A DNA stretch of 64,000 bases from Candidatus Gastranaerophilales bacterium (GTDB lineage Bacteria > Cyanobacteriota > Vampirovibrionia > Gastranaerophilales > Gastranaerophilaceae). Location: contig CAJUJH010000001.1 of NCBI GenBank assembly GCA_910586855.1, forward strand, positions 434,001-498,000, given 5' to 3'. Under the pieces are notes generated by a model. That model saw only the letters and a list, made by a program, of their open reading frames with translations, was not told where the DNA came from and did not search any database. A program made the translations under genes and the position numbers. Shown one piece after another: positions 26,817 to 35,930 of this stretch (position 1 is its first letter; each line of letters begins with the position of its first letter).

Positions 26817-28850
26817 TTAATATGCCAGACTGCTGTATAAGTTTCTAATTTTTTCTTTTGTTGATTTAATGAGCTCTTTATCATCAGAGTATTCAATAAA
26901 TTTTTCATAATGATAAATGGCATCATCCGGTTTATCTAATTTTTCATAACAAGCTCCAAGCGCCCACCAGGCAAAGGCAAAATCCTTTTTTAGCTCAATT
27001 GCTTGCTTAAAATTTTCAATCGCTTTATTAAAATCATTTAAATCGTACCTTGCAAGCCCTGCATTAAAATAAGCGTTTTCATTATTTGGATTCGCTTCAA
27101 GTGCTTTCACATAATAAGCTATGGCGTTTTTGCCATCTCCCAAGTATTTATAAGTATTGCCTATTTTGATATAAAGCGCATCATCAGGTTCTGTATATTT
27201 TAACGCTGCAAGATACTCCTTGAGTGCGTTTTCATATTCTTTGACCTTGCTGTAACTGTCTGCAAGGGCAATTCTTGCATCAAAGTTTTCTGTATCATTT
27301 GCTAATATTTTCTTAAATACATCTTGTGCTTGAATGTCTTCATCCAGCTTGGATAAGCTTTCGCCATATTTTAATAGTATATCGGTATTTTCAGGTTCAA
27401 GAGCACTTGCCTGCTTGTATGTTTCTATGGTTTTTTCTTTATTATCTAAATTTTCATAAGTACTTGCAAGCCCAAGATATGCTTCTGTGCTTAAACCATC
27501 CTGTTCAATTGCTTTTGAATATATCTCTTTTGCCTTTTCAAATTCTTTTTTGTCTTTTAAGGCATTAGCCTGTGCTATCATATTTCCTGAAATGCTTTTT
27601 TTAATATCAAGCTTTGTGATTTGATATTTTTCAAGCTCCATAGGGTCTGCTTCATTTGCCTTTCTAAAGATTTTATCCGCTTCGACAAATTTTTTGTCTC
27701 CCGTTAAGGATAAACCCTTATTAAATAATGCTCTTAAGTTATTTGGTTCAATCAAAAGCATTGAATCATATATAGTTATGGCTTTTGAAAATTCGCCGTT
27801 TTGATAATAACTTTTTGCAAGTTCGTTTTTCATTGTATTGCTTTGTGATTTTTTAACCCCCTCCTGCAATACTGCAATAGCGTATTGTGGATTATTTATA
27901 TTTTGATATAAAATTCCAAGGTTTAAATAAGCATTTGAATCTTCAGGGTATACCTTAATGTATTCCTGATATGCTCTTATGGCTTCATCATTTTTTCCCA
28001 TTGCAGCAAGTAAACTTGCATAATCAAACTTTAAATTTGTTAAATCGGGGTGCAATTTGAATGCTTTTTCATAATTTTTTAGGGCAGATTCATTTTCCTT
28101 TAAATATGTTTGCACAATTGCAAGGTTTCCATATGCCATATAATCACCGGGGCTTATTTCAATAGCCTTTAAAAACATTTCTTTGGCCTTGTGATATTCT
28201 TTATCCCTCAAATACGCTAAACCAAGACTGTCGTAGTCTTTAAATGTTTTTGGATTTGTTTGTTTTACTTTTTCAAATTCTGAAATAGCTTTTTTGTATT
28301 CTTTAAGATTTAAATAGCTGTTTGCAATAGAACATCTTGCTTCTTGTGAATTTGGGTAGTCTTGAAGATATATTCTATAATACTTTATAGCCTCTTCATA
28401 GCTTCCTGCCAGATATTTTGTATTCGCAAGGTTTAAATAATTATATCTATAGTTTGGGGACAGATTCATTGCTCTGTAATAAGAATTAAAAGCTTCATCG
28501 TATTTTCCCTGCTGTTCATATATATTTCCAATACTTATATGCAAAAAAGCATCTTCTGGGTTTAATTGTATTGCCTTTGAATATACCTGCGCTGCTTTAT
28601 CCAGTTCGCCAAGATGCGCATATAAACCGCCAAGTTTTGTAATTAGAACTATATCGTTATATGAAGTGTTTAATGCCTTTAATATTAAATCAAGCGCATC
28701 TTCGTATCTTTCCTCATTTTCAAACTTTATAGCCTGAGTATAAAGCTCATTTGCCTGTTCACTCATTGCCGCTTTGACTGAGTTTTGCAGTCCGAATGCC
28801 ATAATACATAGTGCTGTGCATAATACGATTGCTTTTTTGTTTTTCTTCAT
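26817..28850 (-). CDS. Exported TPR-repeat protein
   Basis: A 677-residue protein with a signal peptide (cleavage near VKA, residue 27) followed by about 18 consecutive tetratricopeptide repeats filling the whole chain. Typical units are YEEAIKYYRIYLQDYPNSQE and KNAIAYYVKALEANPNNENA, with the canonical W/L-G-Y-A-F-A-P spacing. TPR superhelices are scaffolds for protein-protein contacts; here it would sit in the periplasm or on the outer membrane. The ATG is four bases after the recO stop, so it is in one transcript with recO, and the lipoprotein gene follows five bases after its end. Confidence 0.92.
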   Translation of the reverse strand: MKKNKKAIVLCTALCIMAFGLQNSVKAAMSEQANELYTQAIKFENEERYEDALDLILKALNTSYNDIVLITKLGGLYAHLGELDKAAQVYSKAIQLNPEDAFLHISIGNIYEQQGKYDEAFNSYYRAMNLSPNYRYNYLNLANTKYLAGSYEEAIKYYRIYLQDYPNSQEARCSIANSYLNLKEYKKAISEFEKVKQTNPKTFKDYDSLGLAYLRDKEYHKAKEMFLKAIEISPGDYMAYGNLAIVQTYLKENESALKNYEKAFKLHPDLTNLKFDYASLLAAMGKNDEAIRAYQEYIKVYPEDSNAYLNLGILYQNINNPQYAIAVLQEGVKKSQSNTMKNELAKSYYQNGEFSKAITIYDSMLLIEPNNLRALFNKGLSLTGDKKFVEADKIFRKANEADPMELEKYQITKLDIKKSISGNMIAQANALKDKKEFEKAKEIYSKAIEQDGLSTEAYLGLASTYENLDNKEKTIETYKQASALEPENTDILLKYGESLSKLDEDIQAQDVFKKILANDTENFDARIALADSYSKVKEYENALKEYLAALKYTEPDDALYIKIGNTYKYLGDGKNAIAYYVKALEANPNNENAYFNAGLARYDLNDFNKAIENFKQAIELKKDFAFAWWALGACYEKLDKPDDAIYHYEKFIEYSDDKELIKSTKEKIRNLYSSLAY

Positions 28851-28854
28851 AAAA

Positions 28855-29646
28855 TTACACCTTTGTCATCTCAAGAACTTTTAAAGTTTTACACTCTCTT
28901 CCTGTCTGGTTATCTATATATTTTCTTAAAAGGTTAAAACAGCTTGATACAACCTTTTCATTTATAAGTTCATCATATTTTGTGGTTTCATCAATATCGG
29001 AATTTAATAAGTCGCATAAAAATTTGGTTATTTTTTTGTGAATCCTTATTTTGTGCCCGCCGTATGGGTCTTCAGGAAGGCAATGTCTGCAGGTTACTCC
29101 GCCGTTTTCAATAGAAAAATAAGATTCTTCTTCAATAGAACATGAGCATTTTAAACAATGCGAAAGTTCAATCCCAAAGCCCATTTCTCTCATAAATTTT
29201 AACTGAAACTTTATAACGGAAAACATAATGTGAACTGCATCTTCAGCGTTTGATATATTTTCAAGCGTCTTATAAAAAAGTTCATAAATATTTTTATTTA
29301 CATCACTTGTTTCTTCAGTATTTTCCTTACAAAAGTTACCGATAATTTCTGTTATATAAATTGAATAATTTAATTTATCAAGATTGTATCTTAATTTATT
29401 GAAAGGATTTATTGCCTGTGCTTCTTTTATAACATCAAGGTTTCTTCCTTCATTTAACATAAGTTTATTGCACACAAGAGACTGCATTCTTGCCCCCAGT
29501 TTGCTTTTTGGCTTTTTTACCCCTTTTGCAATACCTTTAATAAGCCCCTTATCCCTTGAAAACATAACAACAATATTATCGTTTTCACTCAAAGGGTATG
29601 ATTTTATATTTATGGCATCTGTTACAAAAGTGTTTGTATTTTTCAT
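28855..29646 (-). CDS. recO: DNA repair protein RecO
   Basis: RecO loads RecA with RecR and anneals single strands in the RecFOR pathway. The 263-residue protein begins with the OB-fold typical of RecO (TDAINIKSYPLSENDNIVVM, LIKGIAKGVKKPKSKLGARM), followed by a helical region and a zinc-binding domain with the cysteines CLKCSCSIEE and CRHC (about 164-192). The zinc site is of the four-Cys type. It is the third gene of a minus-strand series beginning at pilT. Confidence 0.92.
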   Translation of the reverse strand: MKNTNTFVTDAINIKSYPLSENDNIVVMFSRDKGLIKGIAKGVKKPKSKLGARMQSLVCNKLMLNEGRNLDVIKEAQAINPFNKLRYNLDKLNYSIYITEIIGNFCKENTEETSDVNKNIYELFYKTLENISNAEDAVHIMFSVIKFQLKFMREMGFGIELSHCLKCSCSIEEESYFSIENGGVTCRHCLPEDPYGGHKIRIHKKITKFLCDLLNSDIDETTKYDELINEKVVSSCFNLLRKYIDNQTGRECKTLKVLEMTKV

Positions 29647-29698
29647 TTGTTATCCGTAATTCGCTCGTTGTCTACTGTTAAAAAGACAGGCAGTTTAT

Positions 29699-31207
29699 TT
29701 ATGCAAAGACTTTTTTAATTATTTCTTCATTAATAAATTCTTCACAGAGTTTATCCTGGTCTGAAAAGTTAAATTTTACTGTGCATTTGTCGTTTACGGA
29801 CATAAACATCTGCCTGTAAAATTCTTTCTTATCATTTTCTTTTGACAGAATATATATTTTTGAAGGACGGCTTGCATCATACGCTGTTTTTATGAAATCA
29901 AAAATAATTTCTTTATTCTCATCTAAAGGCGGGTTAATTAAAATCCATATCTGTGATTTTACAAGTGCTGAAAAAGCTCTGTGCCAAAAAACAGGATTGC
30001 AATCCGGGTTGTAGGAATTAACCGCATATATATCAGGGAAAGCTGCCCCATCGCAATGCGGGCACTGTACACTCAAAGTTCTTGTGTTGAAATCTGTTTT
30101 TAAGGTTCTCATATTGCAGTTTGAGCATACAAAAATATTAGTTGAGCCGTTCATCGGGATTAAATCGAATGCGGCATCTTTATTTTGTGCTTTCTTTACA
30201 AAAGGAATATCAAAATCAATATTTTTTTCATAGAAAATTTTTGAAATATTCTGGCTTTGAGATGCTGTTATAAAAGACACCTTGCCTTTTGATGTTGTTA
30301 GCATTGAAATTACTTTATCAACATCGCTCGTATCAGTATCTAAAAGGTGGGTTAAGGATGAAATCTGCTTTAAAATATTATAATCCTGCCCATTTTGGTT
30401 TTTAGAAAATAAGAAATTCAAATGATTTTTGTAGTCTTTAACATTTGCAAAGTCTATATCATTTTTAAAATCATCATAAAAAACCGCAATATTTTTTACG
30501 GCATATTCTTCTTCCTTTGACTGCACCTGTTGTCCTGCCTGTCCTACGTATTGAACATTTTGAACAACTTGGGGCTGCGGCTGCGGTATTTGCTGTACGG
30601 GCTGCGTGTATGAAACGGCTTGCTGTACTGCTTGAGGCTGCATTTGAACAGGCGCTTGAACCTGTGGTGCTTGATTTTGTATCTGGACTGTTTGCACGGA
30701 AGGTTGAGCTGCCTTATAGTAAGTGTTTTCTGGAACATTTTGAGGTGCTTGATAAGAAGATTGTCTTTCTACGTCCTGATTAACGCTAGAAGCTGCATGA
30801 ACCGGTTTAATTTCTTCAAAGCCTTTTATATCAGCACCTTCGCTGGAATTTATCATCTGGGCTAATTCCTGCATATCGTTTTGGACACCTCCCGGCTGCA
30901 GAGCCTGCGGCATAACATTTTTACCGCTATTAGAAGGAAGAACCGGGTTTAGTGACTGCACCGCCTTTTTAGACAAAATATCTCTTATGGTCGAACAAAG
31001 TATGTCTGAAATTTCAGGCGGATATTGTTTTTGTTCCATAGTATCAAGAATTTGTCTAAGGTCATCAATAAGTTCAAAATCATGACCTGTATGAAATTTT
31101 TCATGGAGCTTATAGGTTCCCATTTTTAAAAGCTGGTGGTCGTTTTTTCTAAGTGCCACCATTAGTCTTTTTATGGTCATATCCTCGGATTCTGGAAACG
31201 GTGCCAT
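29699..31207 (-). CDS. Unknown protein with Gln/Pro-rich linker and zinc ribbon
   Basis: I do not recognise this 502-residue protein. Residues 1-85 are helical (IKRLMVALRKNDHQLLKMGT). Residues 110-240 form a low-complexity linker rich in Gln, Pro and Val. Residues 245-345 are a further domain, and residues about 350-400 contain four paired cysteines, CSNCNMRT and CPHCDGAA, typical of a zinc ribbon. The final 100 residues (YDASRPSKIYILSKENDKKE) could be a Rossmann-like part. No signal or membrane segment is seen. It begins 22 bases after pilT and is probably cotranscribed with it, so a role in pilus control or a signalling step is possible. Confidence 0.8.
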   Translation of the reverse strand: MAPFPESEDMTIKRLMVALRKNDHQLLKMGTYKLHEKFHTGHDFELIDDLRQILDTMEQKQYPPEISDILCSTIRDILSKKAVQSLNPVLPSNSGKNVMPQALQPGGVQNDMQELAQMINSSEGADIKGFEEIKPVHAASSVNQDVERQSSYQAPQNVPENTYYKAAQPSVQTVQIQNQAPQVQAPVQMQPQAVQQAVSYTQPVQQIPQPQPQVVQNVQYVGQAGQQVQSKEEEYAVKNIAVFYDDFKNDIDFANVKDYKNHLNFLFSKNQNGQDYNILKQISSLTHLLDTDTSDVDKVISMLTTSKGKVSFITASQSQNISKIFYEKNIDFDIPFVKKAQNKDAAFDLIPMNGSTNIFVCSNCNMRTLKTDFNTRTLSVQCPHCDGAAFPDIYAVNSYNPDCNPVFWHRAFSALVKSQIWILINPPLDENKEIIFDFIKTAYDASRPSKIYILSKENDKKEFYRQMFMSVNDKCTVKFNFSDQDKLCEEFINEEIIKKVFA

Positions 31208-31228
31208 TTTTTAAATTCCTCTCCTCTT

Positions 31229-32335
31229 TTATAATAAATTATCCACAGCGCTTTGGCTTCCGTGGTAAATTCCCCTCATCATCTGGTTGAGTTCAACCTC
31301 ATCATCAGTTGTGTTTAATGCTTCTTCCTTGCTTATTATTCCGCCTTTGTAGAGCTTAAATATAGAAGCATTCATTGATACCATATTTTGATACCCGCCT
31401 CTTTTTATAAGTGTATCAACTTCTTCAAGCTGGTTTTTCTTTATATAATCTACGATTGCAGGTGTGCTTGCCATAATTTCAAGAGCAGGAACAAGCCCAC
31501 CCCTTCCAGCTCCTTCAATTGCAGGTATCAATTTTTGTGCAATAGTTCCTCTTAATACTTTTGCAAATCTTTCCCGGATAAACCCTCTTGTTGAATCATC
31601 AAAAAGCCCTAAAATCCTGTTTATGGTTTGAGAAGCAGAATTTGTGTGAATGGTAGAAAATACTAAATGTCCTGTTTCTGCTGCATTTAAGGCGCTCTCC
31701 ATTGTGTCTCTGTCTCTTATCTCGCCAACGAGAATTATATCAGGGTCTTGACGAAGCGCATATTTAATGCCGTCAGAGAATGAATTAACATCCACGCCCA
31801 CCCCTCTTTGAGTTATAAGAGATTTTTTATCCGTGTATAAAAATTCAATAGGGTCTTCAATTGTTATAATGTGCTTTTGTTTTTCTTTATTTATTATTTC
31901 AATCAAAGAAGCGATTGTTGTAGATTTACCTGAGCTTGTTGCCCCTGTGATTAAAACAATTCCATTATTATATTTTGTAAAAACATCTAATGACTCAGGC
32001 AAGGATAATTCTTCCAGTGTTGGTATCTGGTATGGAATTGTTCTTAAGGTAAGTTTTGGATACCCGAGTTCCTTACAGTAATTTACCCTGTATCTTGAAA
32101 CATTTGGAATTTCATAAGTAAAGTCTATGTCATTTTTAGTCTTGATTCTATCTGCTAAATCACCATAGAGCATAGTTTTTAAGATATTATCAAAATCTTG
32201 TTCTAAAATTGGCGGCTCATCAATTTTTACGATATTCCCTGATATTCTAAGCGATGGCTGCTTGCCTATTTTAAGGTGTATATCGGAAGCCTTTGTTTTA
32301 TTAACTTTAGTTAAAAATTCCTCTATATTAAACAT
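31229..32335 (-). CDS. pilT: Type IV pilus retraction ATPase PilT
   Basis: PilT powers disassembly of type IV pili. The 368-residue protein has the secretion-ATPase motifs: Walker A GATSSGKSTT at about 130-139, Asp box with ITIEDPIEFLY near 160, Walker B IILVGEIRDRDT near 200, and the His box GHLVFSTIHTNSA near 222. The length and the absence of a long PilB-like N-terminal domain fit PilT or PilU rather than the extension ATPase. ATG follows a short A/T-rich spacer with ATATTTTTAGGATAATAAATG. It heads the pilT-unknown-recO-TPR-lipoprotein-ykgJ run. Confidence 0.96.
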   Translation of the reverse strand: MFNIEEFLTKVNKTKASDIHLKIGKQPSLRISGNIVKIDEPPILEQDFDNILKTMLYGDLADRIKTKNDIDFTYEIPNVSRYRVNYCKELGYPKLTLRTIPYQIPTLEELSLPESLDVFTKYNNGIVLITGATSSGKSTTIASLIEIINKEKQKHIITIEDPIEFLYTDKKSLITQRGVGVDVNSFSDGIKYALRQDPDIILVGEIRDRDTMESALNAAETGHLVFSTIHTNSASQTINRILGLFDDSTRGFIRERFAKVLRGTIAQKLIPAIEGAGRGGLVPALEIMASTPAIVDYIKKNQLEEVDTLIKRGGYQNMVSMNASIFKLYKGGIISKEEALNTTDDEVELNQMMRGIYHGSQSAVDNLL

Positions 32336-32565
32336 TTATTATCCTAAAAATATTAATGATTATATTATCCTGATAACATCTTACATTACATTGGCTCTTT
32401 GGGCATTTTTGTTACATATTTTGTAACTATTCTTATTGAATTTTGTAAATTTTATTAAGTTTTATTAACAAAAAACTTTAAAACATGTCAATCTCTCACC
32501 TCTAAATGTTTTTATTTAAATGTAAGGTTAGTTTAAAGTTAATTAATATTGGAAGGAAAGTTAGT

Positions 32566-33384
32566 ATGAGTTTAGGGTTCACTGGCTACAGTTCTTTAAA
32601 TGGGCTTGGCTTAATCACAGGAGGTACCTCCGGCTATGGCGGATATGGCTATTATGGCGGTTTATCCGATTCTACTTATGTTGAAAATGCTAAAACATCT
32701 ATTGCAAACAGCTATGCTCTAAGAACAACACAGCAGTCTTTTTCAGGTTTGCAAAATGCAGAAAAAGCATCTTTTAATTTAGAATGCCAAACTATTAAAG
32801 ATATGCTTCAAGACGGCAGAAGCGATGATGCAATTGCAACATTTAATGACCTTGTTGATGAAATGTCTGAATTAAACCAATATCAAGGTTATGATGAAAG
32901 TTATATTAGAACAATGGTTCAAAGCCAATATGCAACTGCTTGCGGCTCAACTTTATTAGGTGACATTTCAAGATATACAGATTCTTCATTTATGTCAGGT
33001 ATTAAAAATTCTAACCCTCTTTCAATTTTTCTTTGTCAGTCAAGCAGTGAAGCTGATTTAAAAGCAGAAGTTACAGGTAAAAGTGTTTCAAATTCAGACA
33101 TATTTGCCAAAGGTTTGGGTGCAGCAGCAGGCGGTGCAGGAGTTGCAATTGCAGGCTCAGCATTATTAGGTGTAAACAGTGCATATAAAGCTGCTAAATC
33201 AGGTGTTGCAAGCGGTAAACTTGGTGAAGTACTTGGTGCTGCAGGCAAAGGTATTTGGGATAAAGTTAAAAATCTAAAAGGCAGCAAAGTAAAAGGAATT
33301 GCTATAATGGGTGCTGTTATAGGTATTGGCTGTCTTGCTGTAAAAGGTTTATTTAATAAAGCAAGCGACTCAGTAAATGCTTAA
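32566..33384 (+). CDS. Possible secreted protein, Gly/Tyr-rich, GxxxG segments
   Basis: A 272-residue protein. I choose ATG at 32566 because GGAAGGAAAG lies close upstream; the frame also stays open to 32506. It has no Sec signal. The first 35 residues are Gly/Tyr/Ser-rich (MSLGFTGYSSLNGLGL). A helical domain covers 45-180. Two weakly hydrophobic, glycine-rich segments follow: GLGAAAGGAGVAIAGSALLG at about 185-204 and IAIMGAVIGIGCLAVKGLF at about 245-263. The combination of no signal peptide with late glycine-zipper helices recalls type III translocators or pore-forming secreted proteins; this is inference. A terminator follows immediately. Confidence 0.7.
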   Translation: MSLGFTGYSSLNGLGLITGGTSGYGGYGYYGGLSDSTYVENAKTSIANSYALRTTQQSFSGLQNAEKASFNLECQTIKDMLQDGRSDDAIATFNDLVDEMSELNQYQGYDESYIRTMVQSQYATACGSTLLGDISRYTDSSFMSGIKNSNPLSIFLCQSSSEADLKAEVTGKSVSNSDIFAKGLGAAAGGAGVAIAGSALLGVNSAYKAAKSGVASGKLGEVLGAAGKGIWDKVKNLKGSKVKGIAIMGAVIGIGCLAVKGLFNKASDSVNA

Positions 33385-33475
33385 AATGTTTTTAATTACA
33401 AATGCTAATAAAGACACAGTAATTTAAATAAATTAAACTAAACTCCTTAAACTAAAAAACTTTAAACAAAAACCA

Positions 33476-33505
33476 CCTCTTTTCATTTAGGAAAAGAGGT
33501 TTTTT
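33476..33505 (+). terminator. Terminator after the Gly-rich protein gene
   Basis: Perfect nine-base stem CCTCTTTTC / GAAAAGAGG with a six-base loop, followed by six T. It separates the plus-strand gene from the cassette array. Confidence 0.92.
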
Positions 33506-33553
33506 CTGCATTGTGTATATAGAGTTACATTCATTTTTATAGCGGCATATTTC

Positions 33554-33841
33554 AAATCCAAGGACACAGCGCACCACAGTCTAGGGCGATAGGGGTGAGA
33601 CCCCGTATAAGGCGAGGAGCAAGCAGCGCACAGAAAAGGCGTAAGTAGATATATGAGTATCAGAGATAATCAGGATATCTTTGCCAAAGTGAGCAGAACT
33701 TGGCATACCTGTATTAACAAGTGCTCCCCACAAGACATGTGGCCAGCAAGGATTGGGTGATGCCCCAAGACAGCCGCCTGATAACCCATCACACTGTGCA
33801 GCGCCGTAAATAGAACTCTCATACCTGTCGCACAGCTGCAA
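33554..33841 (-). pseudogene. Cassette 9 (last in array)
   Basis: Reads LQLCDRYESSIYGAAQCDGL, GGCLGAS, then a variable core and AFSVRCLL, followed by a stop (TAG). The normal VLDL ending is displaced by an insertion of 57 bases lying between two copies of GTGCGCTG. The AT-rich stretch of about 70 bases upstream, between 33842 and 33913, is unlike the other linkers. Confidence 0.8.
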
Positions 33842-33913
33842 ACCGTCCGCATCCAGTTTGATTGCGAGTTTTAAAAAGTTTAAGAATCTTTTATTGTTAA
33901 TGGTATCTGAAAT

Positions 33914-34160
33914 TCAAATCCAGGACCCAGCGCACAGTAAAGGGCAGCGTAACATGATAAGTGGTGAGCGTAAACTGACCTCTGTTCAAGTTCCCTCTGG
34001 AATACATAGACTCACTACCGCTTCCTGACCATAACTCAGCCGGCCAGCAATCGTCATAGTATCTTGAGTCTCCCTTGCTTGCGCCCTCACAGCCGCCAGC
34101 CAAGCCTGCACACTGTGCAGCGCCGTAAATAGAACTCTCAAGCTTGTCACAAAGCTGTAG
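33914..34160 (-). pseudogene. Cassette 8
   Basis: Reads LQLCDKLESSIYGAAQCAGL, GGCEGASKG, WSGSGSESMYSRGNLNRG and ends FTVRWVLDLNFRYH with a stop. The SVRC cysteine is replaced by Trp here. It is in the same frame as cassette 7 directly upstream, so the two could be read as one chain. Confidence 0.8.
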
Positions 34161-34182
34161 TGTCTGTACTTGCTTGGAATAA

Positions 34183-34427
34183 TCCAAATCCGGGACACAG
34201 CGCACAGAATAAGCATTAACAGGAGGTCTTAAGACTCGTGTCATAACGCCTCCATCCAAAGGAAAGTCATAATACTCCGTGCTGGAAGCGCGCGTACCTG
34301 ACCACACGTCATTAGGGTAGCAGTTAAGTGCCGAGGAGTTACCATAAGCTGCCCCCTGGCAGCCGCCAGCGAAACTGTTGCACCGTGCAGCGCCGTAAGA
34401 AGAACTTGCGCCGTCGCACAGCTGCAA
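34183..34427 (-). pseudogene. Cassette 7
   Basis: Reads LQLCDGASSSYGAARCNSF, GGCQGAAYG, CYPNDVWSGTRASS and ends NAYSVRCVPDL. The frame runs on into cassette 8. Upstream it is out of frame with cassette 6. Confidence 0.8.
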
Positions 34428-34452
34428 ACCGGGATAAGAATGCTGTATGCTG

Positions 34453-34704
34453 CAAATCCAGGACACAGCGCACAGCAAAAGCGTAGCCTGTAAGACACCT
34501 GCCTTCAGAGCTGCAAGTACCTTGAGTGTATACTAGTGAACCGCCCGCAAGCTTGTATGTAGTATGGTATAACCCCATGGATGAGCATGACCATAGTATA
34601 TACGAATAGCAGGAGCCGCTGTCTAAAGCACCCTGGCAGCCACCAGCCAATGCATAACACTGTGCAGCACTGTAAGAAGAACTTGAGCTGTCACACAACC
34701 GCAA
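34453..34704 (-). pseudogene. Cassette 6
   Basis: Reads LRLCDSSSSSYSAAQCYAL, GGCQGALDS, ILWSCSSMG and ends YAFAVRCVLDL. The first codon is TTG. The frame then runs into cassette 7 in a wrong frame. The linker to cassette 7 (CATACAGCATTCTTATCCCG) nearly matches the one between cassettes 2 and 3. Confidence 0.8.
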
Positions 34705-34722
34705 GCTATAGTCCTAGAAGTT

Positions 34723-34953
34723 CAAATCCAGGACACAGCGCACAGAATAAGCATGAGTGCTGATATAGTAATTCAGACTCCAAACGCCGCTCTGTAAAGT
34801 GCCTCTGTAGTAAACAGAGCCTGACTGTAAGGTACCGGACCATAAGTCATACGGGTTGCAGTTGGTATTCATAGCGCCCTGGCAGCCGCTGTTCAGTTCG
34901 TAACACCGTGCAGCACCGTACTTAGAACTCTCATAAAGGTCGCACAGCTGCAA
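34723..34953 (-). pseudogene. Cassette 5
   Basis: Reads LQLCDLYESSKYGAARCYEL, SGCQGAMNT, CNPYDLWSGTLQSG and ends HAYSVRCVLDLNF with a stop. It is the shortest complete unit and is in frame with cassette 4 upstream, joined by RPTDYS. Confidence 0.82.
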
Positions 34954-34971
34954 GCTATAGTCTGTAGGTCT

Positions 34972-35228
34972 CAAATCCAGGACACAGCGCACAGAACTTG
35001 CTTCGGTAATAGGGTGTCCGGCATCGCCGTAGTTCTCAAAAAGCTTGCCTCCCATTAACTCCGGCGACCAAGACTTAATGCTGCTTATCTGCTTGCCTGA
35101 CCATAAAACATAGGGATAACAGCTATTAGCCTCACTATAGCCTTGCGCAGAACCCTGGCAGCCGCCATCCCGGCTTCTGCACTGTGCAGCACCGTATGAA
35201 GAACTTGCACTGTAGTCGCAGAGCTCAA
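34972..35228 (-). pseudogene. Cassette 4
   Basis: Reads ELCDYSASSSYGAAQC, GGCQGSAQG, CYPYVLWSGKQISS and ends EASSVRCVLDL. Compared with the usual TTGCAGCTGTGCGAC start, this copy reads TTGAGCTCTGCGAC, one base shorter. The deletion puts it out of frame with cassette 3. Confidence 0.8.
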
Positions 35229-35279
35229 CTGTCCATATCTGCTTGGCTGAGAAACCCGGAGCTTATAATACCCAGACCC

Positions 35280-35522
35280 CAAATCCAGGACACAGCGCAC
35301 AGAAAAGGCGTTGGTAAATTCGTGCGGAGTATATTCATTAATAATCCACCATCCTGATTCAAGCGCTCTGTCGTAAGCTTTACCTGCGACGCTTGCCTTG
35401 GTGCCTGCCCATACCCAGTTCGGCCAGCAGTTGTTACCGATTGCGCCCTGGCAGCCGCCATACAGTTCGTAGCACTGTGCAGCACCGTACTTGGAACTCT
35501 CCCACCTGTCGCACAGCTGCAA
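35280..35522 (-). pseudogene. Cassette 3
   Basis: Reads LQLCDRWESSKYGAAQCYEL, GGCQGAIGN, CWPNWVWAGTKAS and ends NAFSVRCVLDLGSG. A linker of about 50 bases follows, the longest apart from that before cassette 9. Confidence 0.8.
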
Positions 35523-35547
35523 ACCGGGGTAAGAAGCCTGTATGCTT

Positions 35548-35911
35548 CAAACCCAAAGACACAGCACACCGCAATTCAGGGCGAGAGGGGTGAGACTTCA
35601 CGCCTGCGCCCGCATACCGGGAGAAGCAAGCAGCGCACAGAAAAGCTCCACACAGACAAACACTTACCGTAGCCTCCGCCCGTAATGTCTTGAGCACACA
35701 GCCCTGAACTGTAACCAAAGGTGCTCCCATACAGACTCAAAGCTCTGTAATACTGACTTGTGCCTGCCGTGGAACCAGACCATACAATGTACGGATAACA
35801 TGTATCCGTAGAACTTAGCATGTAAGGAGCAGCGCCCTGGCAGCCGCCTGTTAGCCAATGACACTGTGCAGTACCGTATGAAATACTCACCTGAGCATCG
35901 CACAGCTGCAA
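35548..35911 (-). pseudogene. Cassette 2
   Basis: Reads LQLCDAQVSISYGTAQCHWL, GGCQGAAPYM, CYPYIVWSGSTAG and ends WSFSVRCLL, then stops at TGA. As in cassette 9, the VLDL codons are displaced, here by 69 extra bases that start CTTGCT and contain TCTCACCCCT and TCGCCCT, as in cassette 9. Confidence 0.8.
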
Positions 35912-35930
35912 AACCGTCTGTATTCTATAT

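Noticed and set aside
30517..30865. Plus-strand frames opposite the Gln/Pro linker of the zinc-ribbon protein
   Set aside because: They are antisense to a low-complexity coding region and have no ribosome sites.
33580..33645. Insertion sequence in cassette 9
   Set aside because: The extra DNA is only 57 bases, has no transposase and no terminal inverted repeats; only an 8-base direct repeat is seen.
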